A program made the translations under genes and the position numbers. From contig JAESUZ010003517.1 of the NCBI GenBank assembly GCA_017311185.1, forward strand, positions 310,001-374,000: 64,000 nucleotides of DNA, written 5' to 3'. Below are positions 21,226-32,483 of the stretch, one piece after another. The stretch comes from Proteles cristata cristata. Lineage: Eukaryota > Chordata > Mammalia > Carnivora > Hyaenidae. The number at the start of each line of letters is the position of its first letter. Positions within the stretch are counted from its first letter, which is position 1. A model generated the notes under the pieces. It was not told where the DNA came from. It was given only the letters and a program-made list of their open reading frames with translations, and ran no database searches.

Positions 21226-22334
21226 CGTTGTGGCTCCTCCAACCCCTCCCTGCCACCCATCACCCTTCTTCCATATCTGGAACCACACTGTTGGGGATCG
21301 TCAAAGTCACTACTCTCTTTAAATCCCTGAAACTGACCTCACCATCTTGCTGCTCCCCACTGGCCTTTGTATGAAACTTTCAGGGGAAACAAGGTAAGAA
21401 GACAAGCTTGAGCTTTCAGAGTAGGAGCCACTGTGGACCTGGTAGCTGAAGCTGTATAGCACCATAGGGGAGAAGAGGGGATGGCACCTCCATCTCATGC
21501 TTAAAAGGGTGCTTATATAACCACATCTCCCCCTACCTCCCAATCCCTATCCTACACTATCGGACTACTAGAACAGGAAACAAAAATAAAACAGAGGTCG
21601 GCTGGCAGATCAAGACATACCCTCCTGTCATATCTGAAAAGCACTACCAGAGTACCTCACTGACCAGGATTGCAAATAGATGACATACGTCCCACTACTC
21701 TCCGTTCTGTACCTATGGCAGACATCAACAATCAATCACATTGCTCTTCTCCACTTAAGCCCACACAAGGCAGCAGAATCCTTCCCCACATGGCTCTCCA
21801 GCAGACACCACCAATCGATCCGAGATGTCATGCAAATGGGAACCTATTTACCAAACCATAAACATTAGATCTCTGGAGTGGCATAGCCATGGAGAGTGGA
21901 CAGGCAGCTTCAGAGACACAGTAAGGAGGAAACCAAGCTGAATCTCAGAGCTGCCAAGTGCTCGTAAGAAAAAGTGCTAGCAAAATCTGGACAGAACAGT
22001 GCAATTAAGCCACGGAATCCAAGTCTGAAGGGCTATTTCCAAAGCATGATTTCTGCACTTTCTAGGTATTGCTTTGCTGGGCATTTTCTTCTCTATGGCA
22101 AGGTGGTTCTCTCAGGAGAATGAGCGAAGCATATAGAGGGGGAGCTTATTTTCAAATAGTTCCAGGCATCGTTAGCCAACTCTCTAACTAAGCACGGTGT
22201 CAGCAAGGCCAGTTAACCGGAGCTCATCCCCACCTCCAGAACTGTTAACAAGACAATGACATATAGTGCAGGGTGCTAAATCTTCCAAGGCAGGAATCCT
22301 TGTCTTCGGTGAATAGCCATGAATCAACTAAACA
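21226..22334. other. unique sequence
   Basis: No gene or repeat was recognised across about 1.1 kb. Confidence 0.4.
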
Positions 22335-22720
22335 GGATATGCCAGGATGTTTAAGACGACCGTATATTTATTTATGAGTGAATGGCCAGTTCAGTATTTC
22401 TGCCAGTTACCTTTATGGTTTTTATGAGATTTGGATAACGTTTATTTATCGCCCATACTGTTTCCCATTCACAATGGAGCTTTGTTCGACAGTTAGACAC
22501 ATTGCTAATGTTCCTGCCGGCCTCTCTGGCACGAATCAAGGGATCTTTTTTCTTGGAGTTTCTGCAAGGAACTCATGCAAGGCTAATTTGGATGATAAAA
22601 TGATACCATTTCAAACATCTTCATGCACGGATTATATTATTTGAACCTTTTCATAGGAAGAGATTAATCATGTGGTTTGCATCATCACCCTTATAATTTT
22701 AATAACAAGGCTGGTCAGAT
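22335..22720. promoter_or_regulatory. candidate conserved noncoding element (possible enhancer)
   Basis: A repeat-free, AT-rich stretch with several homeodomain-type TAAT/ATTA cores, TTTAT tracts and low simple-sequence content. This composition is typical of deeply conserved enhancers. An 88-codon frame (22378-22644) is open but has no domain. Conservation cannot be measured here, so the call is inference. Confidence 0.3.
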
Positions 22721-22889
22721 GAAGAGCCAAAATCTATCTTTTACAACAGAATATGCTACATCATGAAAGTATCTTCTGTCCTTGCTGTTGGGCTGTGCTT
22801 ATGACACTGGCAATGTGAGAGGTGAATTTCTTTCCAGAACAGGCAACATATATATCCCAAGATAACACTCTGTCACTTATTACTATTGT

Positions 22890-23075
22890 GAACTACAATA
22901 TTAATAACCCTCATTTACTGAAAGTTCATTATGACCCAATTGTATATACAATCTCTCAAGCCGGGAAAGTAAGAACGAGTGTGGAATATTTTCCAGATGA
23001 GGAAACTGAGGCTCCACATTGGTAAGTCACATCCCCCAAGCCCCCAGCTGGTGCTGATGCAGCCACATTGGTCTA
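22890..23075 (-). mobile_element. MIR relic
   Basis: Reverse MIR: 'aataaccctcatttactgaa', 'ccagatgaggaaactgaggc', then 'taagtcacatcccccaagcc'. Confidence 0.75.
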
Positions 23076-23559
23076 ACACCAAAATTCGTCCCTCTCCAGC
23101 TATGCTCTGCTGACCTGGCAGCCTATGCCTACACGATGCCTTCTTCCCCTAAATTACTTTCTGTGGTCAAATCCAGGAGGGAAAAAAAAAATCAAAATGG
23201 CTGCCAAATACCATGTAGACATAACAAAAAGCTAATTGACTGCGACTCTTATTTTCCAGCCTACTCTTGTGGTTTTAGAGGAAGTAGTCTCAGCCGTAGA
23301 GCTGGCGACCGGCTGGCTTGATGAGGCCCCAGGGGCTGTGTCGTCCAGCTCCAAGAAGCCAGGCCACAGAGCCTCACCTCCACCCTCGTCTCTGCCAAGA
23401 GCACAAATCATCCCTGATGACGTCTCTCGTGTCTGGCTGTCTACCAAACAGCCAGGGCAGCCCCACTGCCACCATTACAACAGTCCTCAGAATCACCACA
23501 ATGTGCACTGGCCACCTCACACCAGGTCTCTTTATGGCACATCACTTGCGCCAGGCAGA
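23076..23559. other. unique sequence
   Basis: Overlapping frames of 105 and 114 codons (23236-23635) show no domain. Nothing else was recognised. Confidence 0.4.
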
Positions 23560-23785
23560 ACAGCGCCATATAATATATAATTCTGTGCTTGCTCCAGACG
23601 TACATGATTTCACTTTATTCTCCCAGCATCTTTAGAAGTAAGGAGAGTGTTCTACCCATTGGACACACCAAGAAACTGAGGTTTGACTTGGGTCTGTCCC
23701 CACTCACACAAGAAGGGAGAAGAGCTGGGGACTGGAACCCAGGCTGTTAACCCCAGAACCCAAGCACTTAACCTTGTATTTTCAG
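23560..23785 (-). mobile_element. MIR, nearly full length
   Basis: Reverse MIR: 'tttcactttattctcccagc', 'ccaagaaactgaggtttgac', 'tggaacccaggctgttaacc' and 'acccaagcacttaacct'. Confidence 0.75.
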
Positions 23786-24040
23786 AGGCTGTGGACCTTC
23801 TTACAAAGGAACCAAGTAACACCCCTGCCCCGCAAGACAAACCCACAGATAGTTTAGATCAAGAATGATGACAGGGCCCTCTCCTCATTCTAGAACTTTC
23901 TCCACATGTCACACTGCCCCCATTCTCTCTCCCTGTTTGTTCCCCAGCAACTGGGCACAGACTGTTGGCCTACTATTTATCAGGAACTGTGTGATACACT
24001 GACAAGAAATAACAATAAAACAAAAATAAATAAGAAAAGA
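23786..24040. other. unique sequence
   Basis: Nothing recognised. Confidence 0.4.
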
Positions 24041-24044
24041 ATTC

Positions 24045-24265
24045 ATGGCTCTGATTCTCAGCAACACCAAACTCACACTTTCCTGAACTGGTCACCAACT
24101 AGCTTTGCAAACTTGGGCAGATCACTTCACCCACCTGGGCCTCAGCTTCCTTGTTTGCAAAATAGGATAAGGTTAGTACCTGCTTCAAGGTCACTGTAAG
24201 GATTAAAAAGACAGATAACTAATGCAAGTTTACATGGGGTAAAGTATGTAAAATGCCTGGTACTT
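24045..24265 (+). mobile_element. MIR, nearly full length
   Basis: Forward MIR core: 'actagctttgcaaacttggg', 'cctgggcctcagcttccttg', 'gtcactgtaaggattaaaaa' and 'gtatgtaaaatgcctggtac'. Confidence 0.85.
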
Positions 24266-24519
24266 TCTCTAGGTATTTTTAAGCTCTCAGAAAAATGGCG
24301 GCAACTACTGTGTTTGTACCCAAGCATACACATATAATTACACTCACAAGTTGGCATCCAAGTGCCAATCTAGATTTACAAAGATGGATTCTAAAGGAGA
24401 GAGCTGAGATATGAGTTGCATTGGTCTGGGGGGCTTGCACAGAGGAGATAGGAATTAATTTGATTCTTAAAAACGGGATACAAAGAATTCAAGTGATGAG
24501 TAATAACGAAAAAAATCAC

Positions 24520-24715
24520 TCCCTATGTACTAGGGTCTTGACATAGGCACTCAAGTCCTTCAAACCTCATATGTCTACATAGCCACACTGAACAGGTATG
24601 AGGAAACTCAAGTTCAAAGAGGTATAGGGACTTACCTAAGTCTACAGAGCCACAGAGCAATTGAACCAAGAGAGTCAATCCACACTCATCTGACCCTCTG
24701 GCCTCTATTCCCTTC
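24520..24715 (-). mobile_element. MIR
   Basis: Reverse MIR: 'ggtatgaggaaactcaagtt', 'gggacttacctaagtctaca' and 'cactcatctgaccctctggc'. Confidence 0.8.
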
Positions 24716-24924
24716 TCTGGAGAGGTCACTGGGGACATCCCAGAGAGAAGTCAAGTAAGAAAGGCCACCAATCTGTCTGATGGAGTAGAAAGTTCATACT
24801 GCTGTAGATGGTATCCATGGTCTGTGAACTTGGGTGAGTCAAAATTTCATCTTCCTTTCCATTGACATTTGCCTGGATTTAGCATTGCCTTCCATTTTGA
24901 ATCTAGGCAAAAAACAGTATTATG

Positions 24925-25030
24925 AGCAGTGCCTGAGGCCCCTTCACCAAGAGATCTGTTGCCCAAGGTCCCATAGTGACACAGGGTATAATCTGGTTCC
25001 AAAGCTGGAGTTATCTCTGCTGCACAATTG
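24925..25030 (-). mobile_element. MIR fragment
   Basis: A short reverse piece, 'ttgcccaaggtcccatagtg', followed by 'ggttccaaagctggag'. Confidence 0.5.
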
Positions 25031-25099
25031 TATCAGTAAACTTACCACCCTGTGTCTCAGTTGCCGGCTCACTTGCTCAGTTCTTCACTGAGAATGGAA

Positions 25100-25202
25100 C
25101 ACCCCTGAGGCCAGAAACTCTCTTGCTCATCTTCAGATGACAAATCTTATCATTTGATCCAGACCCTGATACAGAGTAGGGGCTCAATAGATATTTGTTG
25201 CC
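25100..25202 (+). mobile_element. L2 3' end
   Basis: L2 terminus: 'gaggccagaaactctcttgc', then 'gatacagagtaggggctcaa' and 'tagatatttgttgcctg'. Confidence 0.75.
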
Positions 25203-25304
25203 TGTGGTATGCATGCAGCCTTCCACAATGGCTTCTAGTGACTTCTGGCTATACACGCTCCTGTGTGATCCCAACCCCTACATGTGGACCTAGAGACTGC
25301 TTCT

Positions 25305-25530
25305 TTTCATTTTTTTTAGAGAGAGAGAGAGAGCATGAGTGAGGGGCAGAGTGGGGGGAGGGAGAGAGACACAGAGAGACAGAGAAAAATGGGGATCACC
25401 CAAAGCGGGGCTTATGTTCACTCAAAGCTGGTCTCGTAGTCACCCAATGTAGGACTTGAACTCATAAAATATGAGAGATCATGACCTAAGCCAAAATCAG
25501 ATGCTTAATGAGTGAGACACCCAGGCACCC
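25305..25530 (-). mobile_element. diverged CAN-SINE
   Basis: A (GA)n stretch, 'gagatcatgacctaagcc' and a head ending 'gacacccaggcaccc' are present. The body is rearranged, with 'cactcaaagctgg' and 'cacccaatgtagg' in place of the usual sequence. This is an older or rearranged copy. Confidence 0.85.
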
Positions 25531-25539
25531 AGGACAAGT

Positions 25540-25985
25540 TCTAACAAATGGAACATAGCAAATATGATGGGATGGCATTTCTGAGAGGTTATAATAAAAT
25601 GCTGTCATTTCTCTCTGGCATGCTGCAGCTCTTCGGACATGCCTGCCCCATTGGAGGGCCACCAGGCAACCAATCAAGGGCAGCCTCTGGCCAACAGTCA
25701 GTGAGTTCCTGAGGCCGTCAATCCAATAGCCTAGAGGGATCCTACCGAAATCCACTGAGTGACTTCAAGCTGGGTCCTGCCCCAGGCGAGCCTTCAGATA
25801 GGACCACAGACCCAAAGCCAACAGCATTGTTAAGGTAAGAGGCTCTGAAATGGAAGATCCAGCTAAGCCATGCTAGATCCTTCATCCACAGAAACGATGA
25901 AAAAATAAATATGTATGTATTGTCTATAAGCTATTAAATTTGGGGGTACTTTGGAATGCAGGAATAGATAACCAACACTATATTT
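25540..25985 (+). mobile_element. MaLR-like LTR
   Basis: Same family and orientation as 18560-19050. The end reads 'gtctataagctattaaattt' then 'gcaggaatagataaccaac', with AATAAA at about 25904. Confidence 0.55.
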
Positions 25986-26855
25986 ATCAAAGTAAAGGAG
26001 GAGGAGGAGATGAGAGGCAAAGAAAGTGCCAAGGGACAATGTACAGAGTCCTCTGTCACTGTCTCCCCTCAGGCCATAATCTGGAGGTCACTCTTTGACA
26101 CCTCAGTCCCATTTTCTAGACTCTTTCTTGTCCTGACCACCAGTAACTGCCACACAGCCTTGCCTGGGCTGGTGCATGCCTTAGGGTCTATTTGAACTTT
26201 CCTGTCATGGTCATGTCAGGCTCAGTGACTCATGCCAAAACTGTATGTAACCAAATGCTTTACTGCATCAGGACAGAGGTGAAAATTTGTTAGCGTTCTT
26301 TTAATGCTCTTGTAATGACTCCCAGCCCATCCAGCCAATGGGCATGGAGTCCACCGTGTTATCATCCACTCAACTAACAAAGAATTTCTAAGACTTCTGG
26401 CAGTGAGGACATCTGGTGCAGAAAACCCTATGAACATGGTCAGTTGTCTCAGCCAGCTGTTCTCACCCTGTCCCCACCTCATCCACCTGCTGGGAATGTG
26501 GATTTACACCCACCCCACCCCCCATCCTTGCCTGGCTTTTGCTCAGTTTTCACTCTAAACCCATGGACCCTGAAGGTATCATCAGAGGCTCCTGTCTGTC
26601 TTTCAAGAAGCTTTTGAATTGGACTGGAATGAGCAGGCCAGAAGCCCCCAAAAAGAACCCTCAGGGTCCCATGCCTTCTCTGACCCAGGCATGAACACAA
26701 CACTCACCCTCCGGGCTACAGTGGCTTTGTGTACATGGCCTTTTCCCTCTGTTCTAATGCACCAATCATGGGGGCCACATACTGTGGATTTAATAATAGC
26801 GTTTCACTCAGGAAAAATACTATTCTATTGAAAGTCCACATTGATTTTTTTAACA
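25986..26855. other. unique sequence
   Basis: A short GGA tract at 25999-26010. No gene or repeat was recognised. Confidence 0.4.
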
Positions 26856-26859
26856 ATAT

Positions 26860-27460
26860 CAAATTTATCGAGGTGTAGTTTATAGACTATAAAATGTACC
26901 TATTCTAGATGTATATCTTTTTATAATTTTTTTAATGTTCTTTTTATTTTTGAGAAAGAGAGAGACAGCATGAGCAGGGGAGGGTCAGAGAAAGAGGGAG
27001 ACACAGAATCCAAAGGCAGGCTCCAGGCTCTGAGCTGTTAGCACAGAGCCTGACATGGCACTCAAACCCACGAACGGTGAGATCATGATCTGAGCCGAAG
27101 TTGGACGCTCAACCGACTGAGCCACCCAGGCACCCCTCTAGTTGTATATCTTAATGAGTAGCCTGTGTAAGCATGATCACAATTAAGACATGGGCCATTT
27201 ATGTGTCCCCAAAAGTTCTTTTGTGTCTCATCTCAAATAATTTCCCTACTCCTGTCCCGAGGCAATCAGTGATCTGCTTTCTGTCATTAGAGATTAGAGC
27301 TGTGTCATCTAGAGTTTCATATACATAGAGTAACCCCCAAGTCTGCTTTTGTGTCTGGCCTCTTTCACTCAGCTTGATAGGTCTAGGATTTATCTCCAGA
27401 GTCAAATCGAATCTATCCAGCATGATGCAGTCCATTCCTTTTTGTTGCTGAATAGTATTC
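26860..27460 (-). mobile_element. old L1 (L1M type) 3' end, split by a SINE
   Basis: Reverse L1M 3' region: 'atcgaggtgtagtttataga', then after the SINE 'gatcacaattaagacatggg', 'ggcaatcagtgatctgcttt', 'tctttcactcagcttgatag' and 'tgctgaatagtattcc', which is the complement of the ORF2 end. Confidence 0.85.
26920..27136 (-). mobile_element. CAN-SINE inside L1M
   Basis: Complete element with a T-rich tail. Target-site duplication tctagatgtatatctt (26904-26919) and tctagttgtatatctt (27137-27152) differs by one base. Confidence 0.94.
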
Positions 27461-27767
27461 CTCTCTACCTTTTATATGTGCTTCCCCCCACCAACTTTAT
27501 TATAGAATACTTAACATGGACTAAGCACATAAAGTATACAATTTGATTTGTTGTATCATATATGTATATCAATAATGTACACAAGATTTTACAAATCAAA
27601 ATTTTTAAAAACCAGTACAGCCAAGAATAATGAAGTAACTCCTTTTTCAAGCCTTTGGGAATTCTGAGTGAATATTAGCCTCACATGTGGCTAATGAGAG
27701 ACTCTGAAGACTCTTCCAAGAAAAAAAAAAATCCATTATAAGTGTTTTCTGCCTCTGAAGAACCTTT
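27461..27767. other. AT-rich unique sequence
   Basis: Nothing recognised. An A11 run lies near 27721-27731. Confidence 0.4.
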
Positions 27768-27781
27768 AAAAAAGTAGTCCT

Positions 27782-27995
27782 GGGGCGCCTGGGTGGCTTA
27801 GTCGGTTAAGCGTCCGACTTTCGCTTGGGTCATGATCTCGCGGTTCGTGGGTTCGAGCCCCGCGTCGGGCTCTGTGCTGACTGCCAGCTCAGAGCCTGGA
27901 GCCTGTTTCAGTCTGTATCTCCCTCTCTCTCTGACCCTCCCCTGCTCACGCTGTCTCTCTCTCTCTCCTAGAAATAAATTAAAAAAAAAAAAAAA
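27782..27995 (+). mobile_element. CAN-SINE, young subtype, first of a head-to-tail pair
   Basis: It begins at the full 'ggggcgcctgggtggc' head with intact A-box-like (tggcttagtcgg) and B-box-like (ggttcgagccc) pol III promoter motifs, and ends in a run of 15 A. The A-tail runs straight into the head of the next copy. Confidence 0.97.
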
Positions 27996-28213
27996 GGGTC
28001 GCCTGGGTGGTTTAGTCGGTTAAGCGTCCGACTTTCCTTAGGTCATGATCCCGCGGTTCGTGGGTTCGAGCCCCGCGTCAGGCTCTGTGCTGACTGCCAG
28101 CTCAGAGCCTGGAGCCTGTTTCAGTCCGTGACTCCCTCTCTCTCTGACCCTCCCCTGCTCGCGCTGTCTCTCTCTCTCTCGCCTAGAAATAAATAAAATA
28201 AAAAATAAAAAAT
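27996..28213 (+). mobile_element. CAN-SINE, young subtype, second of a head-to-tail pair
   Basis: The head is 'gggtcgcctgggtggt', with a G-to-T change relative to its partner. The B-box-like motif is intact, and the A-rich tail carries AAAAAT repeats. A single duplication, aaaaaag(t/c)agtcct, flanks the pair as a whole at 27768-27781 and 28214-28227; none lies between the two. Confidence 0.97.
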
Positions 28214-28289
28214 AAAAAAGCAGTCCTTCGTTGAGAACAAAACCAAAATAAAACAACAGCTACAAAAAAAAAAAAATGCTTAATGGACA

Positions 28290-28590
28290 TCTCACTACAT
28301 TCCATATTATTATGACAGGACCCCCAGCTACAGTGACATAAACCCAACTAAACCTGGCTCAAGAGGAAAAAAAAGTGGGAAAAGAGTAAAATTTATGGGC
28401 TAACATAAAGGAAAAGCCCAGGGGCTTCAGGCATAGCTGTATCCAGGAGCTCAAACATCATTAGGACTCGGTCTCTCTTCCTGTTTTTTTCCCCCTCTGC
28501 ACCCTGCCTTTCTCTCTATTAGTTTCATTCTCAGTCTAACTCTTCCCACGTGGTGACCTGCTGCAATTTCAGATTACTCCTCTCTATGTC
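28290..28590 (+). mobile_element. unnamed old interspersed repeat, LTR-like
   Basis: Recognisable run 'gggcttcaggcatagctgta', 'tccaggagctcaaacatcat' and 'taggactcggtctctcttcc'. The same family occurs at 61580-62085. Confidence 0.5.
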
Positions 28591-28599
28591 ACTCGTGAA

Positions 28600-29055
28600 A
28601 ACAAACCATGGGGGTATCTGCAGTGGAGACAATTTAATGCAGGGAATTGGTTATAGTGGTGACAGAGCCACTGAGAAGACACCCCAGGGATGTTGACGAA
28701 TCTGGAGATTAGCCACAGTAGGAAGCCCCTGCCTCCCTTCTATCAGGCAGACAAAGAGAACAAGGGGATGTAACAGGAGCCCAGGATGTGGGGACCGGCC
28801 TGGAGGGGACTGGAGCCACAGAGGAGGCAGCTGGGGCTGGACACACGGCCCAGGACACAGAGGGTGAGGGGGAACGACTGTGACCTCTCCCTACCTTCAC
28901 TCTCAGTCTCCCCCAGTGCCTTCGACTGGCCCGACCCGGCGGGAAGGATAGTGAGGGTACCTGAGACACGTAGCCTGCAGGGGCCAGCCCCCTGGAACAC
29001 AGACAGGATTAGAGGGAAGATAAGGAAGGCAAAAGGCCCAGCACGATCCCCTGGA
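28600..29055 (+). mobile_element. unnamed old interspersed repeat, probably LTR-derived
   Basis: The blocks 'ccagtgccttcgactggccc', 'tgcaggggccagccccctgg' and 'ggaaggcaaaaggcccagca' match a recurring mammalian repeat body. The family was not assigned and the 5' limit is uncertain. Confidence 0.4.
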
Positions 29056-29965
29056 AAGGGAGCTTTTTCATAGTTTCACCAAAGTGCTGGAACACTGTCT
29101 GATTGGTCCGGGATGGTGAGGCGGTGGAGGGGGTGGGGGGGGGGGAAGAGGCTGATCGGGGAAGTGCAGTCCACAGCACAGACAGTAGGTGAGGCAGGAT
29201 GGCCCCAGTGCAAAGACAAGGAGCTCTTGCCCGACCCGGACACAGGTGTGGCAGACCCAGACGCCCACCACACGCTCTCCCTGCTTGGGGGCAGGGGGGA
29301 TAGCCATACTGGAGGGTGCACAGTTGTAAATGACCCAACTCAAGCTGTTCTCCCATGGCAAAATTTGGGGTCTGCCATGATGCCAAACGATGGCAAAGTT
29401 AGGACCTTGCTGAAAGAGTTCCCAGTCCCCAGGAAGGTGACAAAGGGACAAAAATAAGTGAAGAAGTCTTCTTTTTGTTTCTTCTAATGAAGCTCCCTCG
29501 TTCTCAAGCTCAGGGTTTTATGGCAGGAGGCCCAGGGCCTGGGTGGGAAGAGTGGCTTCAGGAACCAGCCTGAGGAAATACAAACAACAAGCATCTCCAT
29601 GGTCTTCAGCGGCACTTTGCCGTCTAAACGAGACACATTGCACAACCCAAATGCCGAGGCCAAAGGATTTCCTACGAGTCTTTTATGATCTCTATAAATT
29701 TCAAGAGAGAGAATTGGTGAGCCACTGGGCTCTGTCACTGTCAGGTTGCTGATTGAACGTGCCTTTAATGGAGCCTCCAGCAGTCATAAAAATGCATGGA
29801 AACAGCCTTCCGGACATAGGCAATCCTGACAGATGTAGCAAGGACCCCCAGTAAAAGCCACATGCGCTGGGCATGCCTGTTAAAGAGAATACTTCTTAGT
29901 CTCTTAGCATAGAATTCGTGCATAAAGAAACATGAAGCATTCTACATGAAATTTCTCCCTGGGGA
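29056..29965. other. unique sequence with a G-rich tract
   Basis: Frames up to 127 codons (29009-29457, both strands) have no domain. A G-run tract sits at 29129-29145. The part at 29680-29830 has conserved-looking AT/TAAT composition but no direct evidence of function. Confidence 0.4.
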
Positions 29966-29968
29966 AAT

Positions 29969-30018
29969 ACACACACACGCACGCACCCACACACGCACAT
30001 GCGTGCATGCACACACGC
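29969..30018. repeat. interrupted (CA)n repeat
   Basis: Alternating CA with CG and TG interruptions, about 50 bp. Confidence 0.9.
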
Positions 30019-30097
30019 GTCATCAAAACTAAACCCTACACAGGGCTGGCTTTTGTATAAGATGGTGCGCCTGACATTTTGAAATGTGAGCACTCTA

Positions 30098-30581
30098 TGA
30101 TGCATAGGGGCACATGTACCCCAATGTTCATAGCAGCACTCTCAACCATAGCCAAAACATGGAAAGAACCTAAATGTCCATCAACTGACTAATGGATCAA
30201 GAAGATGTGGTTTATCTATATGATGGAATACTACATGGCAATGAGAAAGAATGAAATCTGGCCATGTGTAGCAACATGGGTGGACATTGAGGGTGTTATG
30301 CTGAGCGAAATAAGTCAGGCAGAGAAGGTCAGCTACCATATGTTTGCACGTATAGGAGGATTAGGAGGAACTTAACGGAGGAACAAGGGGGAGAAGAAGG
30401 GGAGAAATAGTGGGGGAGGGGAGAGAGGCAAACCATGAGAGACTCTTGAATGCTGAGAACAAACTGAGGACTGATGGGTGTGGGGAGGAGGAGGGGATGG
30501 GCATGGAGGAGGGCACTTATGGGGATGAGCACTGGGTGTTATATGGAAACCAACTTGACAATAAACTATTTGTAAAAAAAA
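30098..30581 (+). mobile_element. recent 5'-truncated L1 (carnivore type)
   Basis: Last part of ORF2 ('ggaatactacatggcaatga', 'gagcgaaataagtcaggcag'), then a GA-rich 3'UTR and 'acaataaactatttgtaaaa' with a short A-tail. A perfect 16-bp target-site duplication, aaatgtgagcactcta, lies at 30082-30097 and 30582-30597, showing a complete target-primed insertion of about 484 bp. The ORF2 tail has stops, so the copy cannot move by itself. Confidence 0.95.
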
Positions 30582-30597
30582 AAATGTGAGCACTCTA

Positions 30598-30705
30598 GTG
30601 GGTTGAATAGCATCCCGCACAAATTCACGTCCACCCCAGAACATAGAAATGTGACTTTGCTTGGAAATAAGGGCTTCAGAGGTGTCTTTTTACATAACAT
30701 TTAAA
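30598..30705 (+). mobile_element. old LTR 5' fragment (MLT1-like)
   Basis: Starts 'gtgggttgaatagcatcccg' and continues 'tgactttgcttggaaataag', resembling the MLT1-type LTR start. The L1 inserted at its left edge and a SINE follows at its right. Confidence 0.55.
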
Positions 30706-30717
30706 AAAACAAGGCTT

Positions 30718-30930
30718 GGGGCGCCTGGATGGCTCAGTTGGTTAAGCATTTGACTTTGGCCTAGGTCATGACTTCATGGTTCGTGGGTTCCAGCCCCACG
30801 TTGGGCTCTGTGCTGACAGCTCAGAGCCTGGAGCCTGCTTTGGATTCTGTGTCTCTCTCTCTCTCTGTCCCTCCCCTATTTATACATTCTCTCTCTCAAA
30901 AATAAATAAAAATTTAAAAACATTTTTAAT
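30718..30930 (+). mobile_element. CAN-SINE
   Basis: Head 'ggggcgcctggatggc', body 'gctgacagctcagagcctgg', tail 'caaaaataaataaaaattt'. A probable duplication, acaaggcttg at about 30710-30719 and ataagccttg at about 30936-30945, flanks it. Confidence 0.92.
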
Positions 30931-30949
30931 AAAAAATAAGCCTTGATTT

Positions 30950-32483
30950 GCCCCTTTACAAATTGGGGATGTTAATAATGGTACTTACAGATATAATGAG
31001 TAGAGGATATAGAACACACATTATCGTGTAATAAATGTAAAATAAATGTCGACTACTGTTATTCCACGTGAGAAGGAGGAGGGAAGGAAGAAGGAAGGGA
31101 GAGAGGAGAGCTCATAAAAGATGGCTAATGCTCGTTGTAACCCTGAATTCACAGAGCTATGTCCCAAGGGGGCGCAGGACAGCACCCTCACGTAGTAGAC
31201 ATGTTGCCTTCCTTCTCCAAACCCTCCAATTCACTTTGGAATCCCCTTGACTGAAAACTTCCAGGAAAGGGGGAAATGCTCTCTGTGAGTATGGATATTT
31301 GCAAGGTTCTACCATGAGGAAGTGGCGGGCGGCCAGCTACCATAGACCTTGTTTGTCCTGGTCAGATGACTGCCTGATGGAGGAAACTGGCCAAGAAGTG
31401 AAGTACCCAAATCAGCACTCCAATAAGGAAAGACACTGAACCCTTTATTCCTGACAGGGGCATATGGTACAAATCATTTGGCATGAACTGAATTATTGGA
31501 GTACTCATTTATTTTGGAATGTATATGAAAGAAGCAGAACAAAACCTGTACCGTTTTCAAAAGAACTCATTCCTTCTGCCAATGGCAAAATACCTCTTGT
31601 GGGAAGGTATTCATTGAAAATAAATGATCTTCAGGGGAAAACACATGCTTTTACAAAGGGGAAACATTGCTCTCTGCACATATTCTAATTCAAGGGGTAC
31701 CTGTGTTGTGCATGTGCACGTGTATATTAAATGCAAAGTTGGAAAATCATTACATATATTAAAAATGGAAAAGATGTATGTGCCCAAAATGACAGCTGAA
31801 ACAAGTGGAATTTTTTCTCACAGACAAATAAGAGAAATCCAGGTTTAGGTAACTTCGTATTACCGTAGTGGCTCCACGACATTTTCAGGCATGCTTCTAC
31901 CTTTCTGCTTTGCTAAACTCACGGTGAGTGGCTGCCATACTTGGAATCACGCTATGGCCCAAATTGGCTATTGGAGACCCAGTAACCGCATGTGTATCCC
32001 AGGCCAGCCATGCATGAAGGAAAGACAAAGGAGTGTACCTTCCAAGTCTATCAACTTTTCTCATAGTATTCCCCCCAAATCCCAAACATATCAGAGTCAT
32101 ATACACCCCCTAACTGTAAATAAAACTGAAATGCTGTCTTTTTGTTGGGTACATTGCCAACTCAGTGGAACTGGGGTTTTATTACTCAGAAAGGAGGGGA
32201 GAATAGATAATGGATGTCTACCAGCCACCTTGGCTACAACTGGAAAACTAAACGTAAACTTGACCCCATTATTCTAGGTGTCAAATAAGGTCTAGAACAG
32301 AGATGTTCTAGGCTGTCATGTGGAGGTTAAAACGAATCCTGTTTTTGTGTTTCTCCTTGTAACCTGATTAGACATATTCAAAAGGTGAAATGCAAATTTG
32401 AAAAGTCACATATTTTTTTAAAAAATACACTCCTTTGTGGACTTGCATGTACGGTAGAGTTTCCTCACTATTTACTGGCGTTT
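30950..32483. other. unique sequence
   Basis: A GGAA-rich tract lies at about 31070-31115. Frames such as 31891-32277 (128 codons) lack recognisable domains. No repeat was recognised between 31120 and 32480. Confidence 0.4.

Noticed and set aside
27787..27858. tRNA-like sequence with A- and B-box-like motifs
   Set aside because: It is the tRNA-Lys-derived head of a SINE and continues into the SINE body; not a tRNA gene.
28743..29457. GC-rich frames that could look like exons
   Set aside because: Frames are open on both strands, partly lie in an old interspersed repeat, and no convincing splice-site pair was found.
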